64,000 nt of DNA from assembly GCA_012295275.1 (NCBI GenBank), contig CM022665.1, positions 11,619,976 through 11,683,975 on the forward strand, written 5' to 3'. Positions 53,284-62,553 of this stretch are shown here, in pieces. Position 1 is the first letter of the stretch; the number at the start of each line of letters is the position of its first letter. Position numbers and translations under genes: made by a program. Under the pieces are notes generated by a model. The model was not told where the DNA came from. It saw only the letters and a program-made list of their open reading frames with translations, and did no database searches. The DNA comes from Chrysomallon squamiferum (taxonomy: Eukaryota; Mollusca; Gastropoda; Neomphalida; Peltospiridae).

Positions 53284-55069
53284 CTATAAGGAAGAGGTCA
53301 TAAAATACAGATCATTATCAACCATGTAATCAGCTGCAGACCCATCTTTACTCATTTCATGTTCGTTCCAGTCCTTATTCACTTTGCTTGCTGGGATGTC
53401 TTCAGATGTGGTATTATTCTGAATGTTACTGTCTAGCTTCTGATCCATAACATCAGTGTTTCTGATAATATGTGTTTGTTCATCATCTCTTTGTCCTTTT
53501 ATATCCTCATCTAGCATGGAATAGATATCATTATCTATCATTTGATCCTTGTTTAATCCAACAGTGTCATTATTCTGACTGTTGATCATTTTTTGTTCTT
53601 TAAGGATAGTTGAAGATTTTTTATTTTCTGATTGTGTGTTTCTTTCAGTGCTTGGTGTGTCAGATCTGGTAAGTGGTTTCAGATCATCAACTTCATCATA
53701 CAGATGTTCACATTCAGTTTCTACATTACTGTCATCAGCCAGTTTCAGTATTGTGTCTTCACTGAGAGATCTCTTTGGTACTTCAGGTTTATTTCTTGTT
53801 TCTCCAGGAAGATTCATCATAACAGATTTTGTCTGTTTCAGTCTGGGTTTAGGACTTTTCTTTTCATCTGCTTTGGAGTCATGTTGCAGACTGAGATTTT
53901 CTTTAGTTGAATTGGGATTTCTTAGGAAAATTATTTTGACAGATTCCTTTCTGGACAGTTGTGGAGTTATTTTTTCTTCACCTTTACTGTTTAAAGATTT
54001 GTATTCCATGTTTTCAGATTTGTCACCAGTTTCATTTCCACATTCTGTTTCATCTTCATATCCACAGGATGAGATTGTGTCATAATCTGGTTCATTATTT
54101 TGTGGCTGGCTTGCTATATCATTCTCTTTGCTGAAATTAGTTTTATTTGATTCAGTTACCATCATCTCTGTTTCATTCTTGGTTAAATTTTCTTTAGATT
54201 TGTTTATGTTTGAGAATTTGTTAGATTCTGATGAATTTTGAATGGTGGCTTTATCTGGATCTGATTCATTACTGCTTGCATTTTGAGAACAGTTTACATA
54301 GAGCTCTTGATCATCTTCTAGTGACTGTATCTCTTTGAGTTGAGTTGTTTCTGTGTCTCTTTTGTCAGTGTTGTAGTTTTGATAATAGTCTTCACTGTCA
54401 GGGTTCAGTTCTTTTTCAAGATTCCTGGGAACATCAGCATCTTTTAGTTTATTTATACTCAAGTCTTTCTTCTTCAAATTAATATTTTCATTTTCAGAAT
54501 CATCACTTAATGATTTCTCTCTTGTTTCTTTGTCATCACAAACTTCTTCAGCAGTTTTCTGTTTACTTATTTTCACAGAATGTTTTGAATGCTGGACTGT
54601 GTTAGCATCTGAAACCAGCATTGACAAACCCAGATTTTTATTACTAGTATCAGAATTTGTCAGTTTGGGGCTTTTGTCCTTTACATTCTGTTCTTTTTCA
54701 TTTTCTATCTTAAATTCTGTTTTATTTTTATCAGATGTGGATTTCACTGGACTTGAATTATCCAGATCTGTTATGTCCTTATTATGCAGATTGTCTGTTG
54801 TTGTATAGTGAGGTTTCTTCTCTAGTCCTTGCATCTCTAAATCAGTATATCCCTCTGTATCTCCCTCTGTATCTATCTTCTCTGTGGGTTTAATGTCAGC
54901 AGTACAGGTTTTGCTGTCTGCTGGTGAATTAAAGGTTTTGGAGAGAACCTGGTCTTCTTTGTTTATTTCCTCATACTGAACCACAGTATCATCTAGAGTG
55001 GAAATCATGTCATTGTTTTTCAAAGCTGTTGGGTCATCTTTGGTGGATGTATGTTTTTTCTTAGAACAA

Positions 55070-55070
<1 letters not shown>
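53284..55070 (-). CDS. Gene 2 exon 5: cytoplasmic tail with SH2-docking tyrosines
   Basis: One exon of about 1.79 kb, open throughout. The acceptor is unusual: a 27-T run, then seven A, then G|GT. It starts CSKKKHTSTKDD, a basic stop-transfer. It then has QYEEI, EGYTDLEM, EDYYQNYN, LYVNCS, PDYDTISSCGYEDE, MEYKSL, HLYDEVDDL, NDIYSMLDED and the C-terminal ADYMVDNDLYFMTSSL. A PEVPKR stretch could bind SH3. Most open frames on the other strand here are shadows of this exon. Confidence 0.85.
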
Positions 55071-55105
<35 letters not shown>

Positions 55106-58100
55106 CATTCTTTGAAAGTTTGTTATTTTTTAAAATCTTTTTCAGAAGCATCATCTTGTATATAATTAATTCATCATTATTACTTTTTTTTTTTTTTTTT
55201 TTTTTTCTCAAACTACTGGTATAAATAGTGGTTGTTTCTTTCAAGTTTTTGATAAAATGTCTTCTATTTTTCTGTCAATATATCCCAAAATAAGGGTAAC
55301 AATATCATGATCTATTAGCACTTTCATAACTTTCTTTTTGTTGTTAAACTTAAAATACAATGGTACCTGTCTTTAGTGGCCCCCGAGATGAGTGGACACC
55401 TACTGAATGCAGATATGAAATGAACAGTCATACTGATTTGGATTTGTTTTCTCCAGAATTAATAATTATATTGTTGTATGGCAGCTTTATTTTTAAAGAC
55501 GGCATCATCCATTTCCTGCACTTGTAGTGCATGTGGGGAATGTTGTTTTTGTTGAAACACAAAAGTGTGAAAACTTGTCAAACACTTGCCCACCAAAACA
55601 TTTGGTACATAATTTTGATAACTCAATAATTCGACATCATTCCATTCATATTTATATCTTATAAATACTTTGTCTTGGTGGATTTCTGAGATTGAAAAGA
55701 CTGTGACACAAATTGGATCTATTTGAGTTTCAGATGCAATATTTAGTAGAGTTTTATGAGTTGCAAAGTATGTTTTATTTACATCCATGAATGAACTGGA
55801 TATGTTTCACAACAGTGTTTTGGTAGAATGTCATGATGCTTGCTATGGCATTGCCCAGTCATGATGATTTATATTTGTTGTGGGGGTACTGGTGTGATGT
55901 ATGTGAATAAAGATTGTATATATGTTAAAAATAAATTCTGTAATTTTTGTCCCTCTGGTAAGGGAACACCTGCAATGTAGGGACACCTGTGCTTAGCCCT
56001 ACAGGTGTCCCTACAAGACATTTACCACTGTATTACAAAATAAATGTATCACTAGGATTGATATAGTCATCACCAGATCTTCAGAAATCTTGTTAGACTT
56101 AATACTAAACTGCTAAATGACACCATGAATATTTTGTGGGGTATTTTGTTAAAATAGTGAAGGCAACACATTAATTGTTTTAAGATAATATATTGTAACA
56201 AGGACTGATAACATTAAAAATAATAATTAATTATTTAAAATACCTGGCTGTTATAATACACAAAAGAACTGCAATAAGTAGAAAGACAGCACCAATACAA
56301 ATTAGAAGTAATCCAATTAATATTGCTGAAATAAAATGAGAAAAACAATGAAATTTTCTAAATATATATCAGTTCAATGTATGATTGATTTGATTTCAAT
56401 ACATTTAATATTAATTACTATTAGATGTCAGATATTCATTGTTGTTAGTGTGAATATATATGTTTCATATATAGGTATGTTTATATGTGTTATTTGTGTA
56501 AGAATATGAATATTATATGTAATGTGATGTGTATGTATTATATATGTAATGTGTATATGTAAGTATGTAAGTGTGTGTGCATGTAATACAAAAGAACATC
56601 TAGCATTCTTTTATCTGATGAATAAACTTACCATTTGGGAAATTTTCATCTTCATTTTGTTTATTATTTACTGTGTTTGTCATGATAGCGGAGTTGTTGG
56701 AGATACCTGTTGTAACTGACTCATGAGATTCAGATGATTTATTATTTCTTTCTGCTGCAGCAACTGTGAAATACTCTGGTCGAGATGTTGAGTTAGTGCA
56801 GGTTGTGTTTATAATTCCTTTACCTGAAATTATACATGTATTGTAGATATATAGATATATAGATAAATAGATAAAATAACAAATCATACATGTTTGCGTG
56901 CATACTTGCTTATGCAGTCTTCATATTTTGGAAAGTGGGGTTGAAATGTAAATAATTTTAAGTTTTGAATGGAGCCTTTTACAAACAAAAATTATATTTC
57001 TTATTACTGATGACAGTTTTCATATTGCTTTGTTTACTATTTTCCTTCTGAGATATTTAACCAAAACATAAAATAATTAACAAATAAGAGAGAGAGAGAG
57101 ACAGAGAGATCAAAACAAAATAAACTTAGTAACTTGTATCTTAGGAACAGCTGGTATGAAATTAAAATTATCAAAAAAACTATCTGATCATAGATGATTT
57201 ATATCCTTTATATTTTGTCTTACCCTGCAGTGTAAGATAAATATTCATGTAAGATGATATATTCTCGTAAATTCCAAATTCGATCATAGTGGTGAGGTTA
57301 ATCCAGCAGCTTTCTGGTGATGTCACATTTGGTGAGTTTATCACAAGACAGTCTGGTCCAAGTGGATCATTGTAAACCTCCATCAGATCAATCATCTTAT
57401 GGCTTTGAGTTGCATTTTCTTCATTTGAATTTGTTCCGTTTATAAAGATATGGGTTTCAGTATCCCTGTCAGATTGGGAATTAGACATCATGATTCGTTT
57501 TATTGACAGTGTAAATGACTGACTGGAGTGGACTGAGCAGTAACAGAAGTTTGGTCCAGTGTTGTTGTGGTATAGATATACTTGAGCAGAGGAGTCTTTA
57601 CCATTACAGATTTGTATGCTGGCTGGTTCACCTGAAAGTGTTCATATTGTTCTTATTTTGGACTAGATATAGAAACTAATTCAGTTAAGAATTTTACATT
57701 GATATATATATATATATATATATGGTCACACACAAATAAAAGTGTATGTACATCTGTGTGTGTGTGTGTGTGTTATATAGAAAGAGATATTTACAAACAT
57801 ACACATATTTATATAAACATATACATAATCCTACATACATCTGTGTACCTCTCTAAAAAGTAATAACTTTATTCTGTGAGACTTGTGTGATTTTAAAGCT
57901 TATTTAAATAACTAAAACTCAAAAAATGTCACCGTATGTCCTTTTTATGATAGTGGATCACATACATATGCATACATACATACACCAATACACAGTAATA
58001 AAATATATAAAAAAAGAAGAAGAAGAAATGAATAAATGATATTTACATTTATATGTGTTTATGTAAGAGGAAAAAATGCTTAGAGTAAGTGTATGTATGT

Positions 58101-58122
58101 GAGAGAAAGAGAAAGGGGATAT

Positions 58123-58186
<64 letters not shown>

Positions 58187-58215
58187 ATATGACAGAGAGA
58201 AGAGAAAGGGGATAT

Positions 58216-58268
<53 letters not shown>

Positions 58269-58682
58269 AGGGGAGAGAGAGAGAGAAAGGGAGAGAGAGA
58301 GAGAAAGAGGGATATGAGAGAGAGAGAGAGAGATAAAGAGAAGGGATATGACAGAGAGAGAAAGAGAAAGGGGATATGAGAGAGAGAGGGGATATGACAG
58401 AGAGAGAGAACGAACACTGTAGAGTACTGGGTGCAGCCAACTGAAAATGAGCTAGTGTATAACTATGCCATTATTAGTGAATAAATATTTCTGGATCAAA
58501 AAACAGTTATCTCTGTATTTAATTTAATACTTCACAGTAAAAATAAATCTGAAGTAAATCTTTTATCTGATTGAGGAAATGGATTATACTTTAATTATGG
58601 CTGTCTTAATACTAAAATACATTGCATGTTTCTGTCGGATTTAATTTTTTAACACAAAAGTATAGAAGCAGTTGGACATTAC

Positions 58683-58713
<31 letters not shown>

Positions 58714-59680
58714 CTTGTTATTACTGTTATTATTTATACACACCTTTAATTACTGACAATGAGAAAAGGTTGCTGAAATATTCATATATCTAGCAACATT
58801 AGTATGTATTTATATAATTTATTTTTGTATACATTTTTAATAGTAATTTAAAAAATGTATAATCTGATATAACTTACACACTGATTTAAAAAGTATATAT
58901 ATATAAAAAATACATTCTGTTATATAATACAGAAAAATCTTCTAATAAAACATTACTTAATAAACTTTAGTACACATTTAAACATCATGAAACTATCCTA
59001 TAATTATTTTTTTGGTAAAGATTAATTTAAAATGTTATTAGTTTGTGAGTGTGTAAAATTCTCAATTTTATATGATAGAAGAGTTAATGCTAAATAATAA
59101 TAATCATAGTAGTAATAGTAATAATTAAAAAAAAACACAATGGGGGGGGAAAAGTTAAAAAAAAGAAAAAGGTCCATTTAATGATAATTTTAAGATTTCT
59201 TTCAGTACAGGCCTGTCATTGTTATCCAGTATAAATATTGTATCTGACAGCATGTTTGTTTTTATGGATAAGCCTCTATATATTATTGGATCAAATGCCT
59301 TATTGGATATAATGAATCATAGGATTGATCCTTTTCAAGGTACATTAGGGTCTATTTCCTATTCCAGTAACATGTTTATCAAAAAACATAAGTGAATATG
59401 TCCATGAAAAGGTGCTTATAAATGGTATCTTTCTGCCACTCAGTAAGAATAACCCATGGATAAGTAACACTGGATTTCTTTTCTCTTATGTCATTATTTA
59501 ACCAAAATTCAAAGTTCAGTATCTTAATAATGTATTAAAATGTTGTGAAGTAACACTTAACAAGCATTCATTAATTCAACTACTATACTTACCAAATGCA
59601 GAACAAATATGGAGAAAAATAAATCCAGAAAAACAAAACAGTTTAAAATTCATGTTTAATATCTTCTTGAGATGTTCCAT
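53284..59680 (-). CDS. Single-pass receptor with N-glycosylated ectodomain and long tyrosine-motif tail, about 846 aa
   Basis: Minus-strand exons: 59680-59593 (signal peptide), 57631-57224, 56823-56632, 56325 to 56260 or 56244 (transmembrane), 55070-53284 (tail). The first three junctions are GT-AG and all phase 1. The ectodomain exon (residues about 30-165) has five cysteines (38, 59, 61, 124, 138) with a CYC pair and at least six N-glycosylation sequons. The stalk (166-229) adds four more. The helix spans about 231-252. The tail of about 595 residues is acidic, Ser/Thr/Asn/Lys-rich and disordered. It has SH2-type tyrosines: YEEI (Src type, residue 284), YTDL, YVNC and YYQN (Grb2 type), YDTI, YKSL, YDEV, YSML, YMVD and YFM near the C-terminus. 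No known family is recognised. A signalling, perhaps immune or phagocytic, receptor is inferred. The transmembrane-to-tail splice is unresolved (see findings). Confidence 0.78.
55358..56030. mobile_element. Tigger/pogo-like (Tc1/mariner superfamily) element, 673 bp
   Basis: Flanked on both sides by TA (55356-55357 and 56031-56032). Imperfect terminal inverted repeats: left CAATGGTACCTGTCTTTAG, right (reverse complement) CAGTGGTAAATGTCTTGTAG. Subterminal GGACACCT motifs are present, and a perfect 15-bp hairpin TGTAGGGACACCTGT / ACAGGTGTCCCTACA sits near the right end (about 55974-56015). It is too short to encode a full transposase and lies in the last intron of gene 2. Confidence 0.7.
55459..55788 (-). 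other. 109-codon ORF inside the Tigger-like element
   Basis: The frame starts at ATG 55788 and stops at 55459. The peptide has normal complexity (for example KVFIRYKYEWNDVELLSYQ) and does not show the DDE or helix-turn-helix motifs of pogo transposases. It may be a captured cellular fragment or decayed transposon sequence. It is not in frame with gene 2 and lacks clear splice sites. Confidence 0.35.
56244..56325 (-). CDS. Gene 2 exon 4: transmembrane helix
   Basis: Acceptor TTTATTTCAG. It encodes AILIGLLLICIGAVFLLIAV then LLC. The best donor is CCAG|GTATTT after 56244 (phase 2), but the tail exon needs phase 1. A weaker donor after 56260 (TTGT|GTATTA) restores the frame and gives LLC-CSKKK. 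Confidence 0.7.
56632..56823 (-). CDS. Gene 2 exon 3: N-glycosylated stalk
   Basis: 192 nt, phase 1 to 1. Acceptor AATTTCAG, donor AAATG|GTAAGT. Low-complexity Asn/Ser/Thr/Glu linker with NTTC, NSTS and NKS sequons and one cysteine. Confidence 0.78.
57224..57631 (-). CDS. Gene 2 exon 2: unrecognised cysteine ectodomain
   Basis: 408 nt, phase 1 to 1. Acceptor ACTTTCAG, donor CAGG|GTAAGAC. It encodes ICNGK, then NFCYCSVHSSQSF, a long Asn/Ser/Asp insert with sequons, and ESCWINLTT. The beta-strand-like alternation and CYC/CW pattern suggest a CUB-like or Ig-like sandwich, but no family can be assigned. Confidence 0.8.
57705..57724. repeat. (TA)n microsatellite in gene 2 intron 1
   Basis: About ten TA units; a short TG run follows at 57756-57772. 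Confidence 0.9.
58088..58409. repeat. GA microsatellite seeded with GGGGATATGACAGA units
   Basis: Seven copies of (A/G)GGGATATGA(C/G)AGAG (near 58107, 58183, 58209, 58309, 58344, 58372, 58389) are separated by GA runs of very different length. It lies in gene 2 intron 1. Long Arg-Glu or Ser-Leu frames here are artefacts. Confidence 0.9.
58679..58712. repeat. (ATT)n microsatellite
   Basis: About eleven ATT units in gene 2 intron 1. Confidence 0.9.
59593..59680 (-). CDS. Gene 2 exon 1: signal peptide
   Basis: The ATG at 59680 gives 29 codons plus G, phase 1, donor TTTG|GTAAGT. A second ATG (59653) gives a tighter signal peptide (MNFKLFCFSGFIFLHICS), so the true start is ambiguous. The leader upstream contains TGATGTCA, a CRE-like site. 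Confidence 0.75.
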
Positions 59681-59693
59681 TATCATATCATCA

Positions 59694-60206
59694 TCTCATT
59701 CTTCATCCAAGTGACATCATCCCTGTGGTTGTTGTGACACACCCATCCAGAGATATAAGCCTGAATGTAAAGTAGAGATTGTATAAAAATACAACCAGGA
59801 TGTTCTGTTCATTGCATTCCGGAAGAATGTTTCGTGACTGTTAAGATAACAATTACAGTGTATGTAATATTTACACAGAGATTACTTTGGGTCACAGTTA
59901 CAGTACAATGGTGCTTGAAAACTTAGGTTCGTAAATATCTTGTTACAGCAAGAAATAAATGTGTGTACATGTATGTGCAAGTACTGTGCATAGTCACTCT
60001 CAAATAAATATATTTTTTTACATATATAAATATACAAACTTAATACTATACATGTTGCATACTTACACATACCATGCACTCTTATACTTTCAGATATATT
60101 ATTCTTTCTATCCTTGTACACACTGAACATGCAGACACAAACACAGACATACCTTTCATGTAGATCTACACAGATATATCCTCTTGATTCATATATACTT
60201 GCAAGC

Positions 60207-60271
<65 letters not shown>

Positions 60272-60474
60272 TACATAGATATATATAAACACTCATACCA
60301 AACCCAAATACACACACACACACATGCTGTTTCTGACTGAATCCTTTTTTAACTATTTGCATATTGAACATTGCTTTTAAACACATTAAACACGGATCAT
60401 TGTGATGGAATAAAGTTAAAACTGACTCATAAAATGTTACCAGTAATAACAATAACATTAACAATGACACTAAC

Positions 60475-60505
<31 letters not shown>

Positions 60506-60876
60506 TCTCAACAACTACCAACTAATTAATTAATGAAAGAAAGAAATCACGAAAGAAAAAACAAAACTGTCTTTGATCCAACCCTTTATAATCTATTAAA
60601 AGTAATAATAAAATAAAAATAAAAAGCCCCAAATTAAGAAATTAAAAAAAATAAAAAATAAAAATAATAATTAAAAAACAAACCTGTGACCAAAACCTGA
60701 AAAGACTATCTTATCAAAGGGAAAAGACTATCTTATCAAATTTCAGATATCTTTTAATCCATTTGTATTTCTCTTTTTACCTTTTTTTTTTTTAATGTCA
60801 TCTCATTTTTTTTGTTTCTTGGGAGATAATTTGAAGGGTCACGACCAAGAAAAAGTATATTTTGATCAATTGTTGC

Positions 60877-60910
<34 letters not shown>

Positions 60911-61109
60911 CAATTATATTGACATTTCTATGATTATTTACTTGACGAGAGAGAGAGAGAGAGATTTTTTTAAATTCTAATTTTTAAATAATTATTTTTA
61001 TTAATTTTTTTCTTCTGTTTTTTAATTGCAACAAAGGCCTTGTATAACTTTACATGAAAACAGTGACAGTGATTCTTCTCATTTTTATTTTTCTGTTGTA
61101 TTTGTACAG
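59694..61109. other. Region between gene 2 and first visible ASCC3 exon
   Basis: Holds the gene 2 leader (about 59681-59790), a (CA)n run (60210-60269), an AAT run (60476-60506) and a poly-A run (60879-60908). A TATAAAAA on the plus strand at 59782-59789 has no supported transcript. Confidence 0.5.
60210..60269. repeat. (CA)n microsatellite
   Basis: About 30 CA units; creates Cys-Val frames on the minus strand. Confidence 0.97.
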
Positions 61110-61221
61110 CTACTACAATCTGGACAGTACAGATTTTGATGTGGTGAACAAATTCCTGTCTACTTTAGTGGAGAAATCTCTGATAGAATTGGAAACCTCG
61201 CAATGTATTCAAGTTGGAGAA
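61110..61221 (+). CDS. ASCC3: ASCC3 exon A
   Basis: Acceptor TTTGTACAG; the first base completes a Ser codon (phase 2), so an upstream coding exon is required. Encodes YYNLD through CIQVGE, donor GAA|GTAAGT. A Met in the preceding intron frame (61054) is not a credible start. Confidence 0.85.
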
Positions 61222-62507
61222 GTAAGTTTTTATCTACTTACATTATTAAGTTTGATTAAACATTGATTATTTACACACACACACACACACACATAGAGAT
61301 GAATACACACTTAGCCACAGACATCAGGATTAGGAAAAACGTATGACTAAAGCATTTACATTTGTGCTGCTTTTTTGAAATTTATAAAATAATAATAATG
61401 ATAATAATAAAAATCAAACATAAAAAAGAAATAAAAAAATGCATGTATTTAAAAAAAAAAAAAATTAAAACTTACCTGCATGAATAATTCCACCTTGAAT
61501 ATTATTTTGTAAAGTGTAAATATTTTGAAATGTTTCTAGGACAACAGGAGTGTGTCACCTCAGACTCTGGGTAGGATATCTTCCTACTACTACCTCAATC
61601 ACATGACCATGCGGATGTTCTGTGAGGATCTCAAACCTGACTCCAACATTGAAGATCTCATCAAAATTCTCTCTGTATGTGGTTTCCTTTAAAAATAAAA
61701 CACACACACACACACACACACACACTCACTCACACTCTTGCTCTTTTTCACACTTGCTCTATCTCTCTCTTTCTCTCACTTTCCCTCTCTTTCTCTCTCT
61801 CTCTTCCCTCATCACATTGTAATATAAGCTTGTAACTTTTGCACTGTTTCAAATTATATCATTCAGAATATTGATACATTTCAGAATGCTCATGAGTATG
61901 ATGAACTTCCAGTGAGACATAATGAGGACCATATCAACAGGTGAATCACTTAGCTTTTTATCCATTGTTACACTGTTTTGTTCTCTCTTTTTTTAAATAA
62001 TCACTTTTATTAAAATGAATATTTTTTATAATATTATGCTTACTCTATTTCAACACACTAATATTTATTTGAAAATTTATTGTTTTACAGTGAACTTGCT
62101 CAGAAGCTGTCACTAAACCTGTTTGCATACGATTCATCACATACAAAGACCCAGATTCTGTTACATGCACATTTCAGTCAGACACAGCTTCCTTCCACCG
62201 ACTACTACACTGACACCAAGTCTGTACTTGACCAGGCAATACGAATAATTCAGGTATTGAAATAAAAATTTAGGTTTTTCTTACAGAGCACAGGTTTGGC
62301 AACCTACAGAATGTGCTGGTAGTTTGTGATCTTAAAAAACCCATCCATTTTAAGTAATATTTTGTTCCCTTCACCAATACAATTTTATGTTTAAATAATG
62401 ATAGTAATTGTACTAATAGTAGTAGAGTATAGTTGTTGTTGTAACAGTAGTGGTAGTAGTAGTAGTAGTAGTAGTAGTAGCAGTAGCAGTAGTAATAGTA
62501 ATAGTGA

Positions 62508-62553
<46 letters not shown>

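Noticed and set aside
53582-54085. 167-codon plus-strand frame with a hydrophobic, Ser/Phe-rich product
   Set aside because: Exact antisense shadow of the gene 2 tail exon; no splice, promoter or protein-family support.
58093-58440. Long Arg-Glu and Ser-Leu frames on both strands
   Set aside because: Products of the GA microsatellite array.
59782-59789. Plus-strand TATAAAAA near the start of gene 2
   Set aside because: No plus-strand transcript signals follow, and TATA-like strings are common in AT-rich DNA.
61054-61266. Apparent start of an ORF giving a signal-peptide-like N-terminus to the ASCC3 exon
   Set aside because: The Met lies in the intron pyrimidine tract before a clear acceptor; ASCC3 requires upstream exons.
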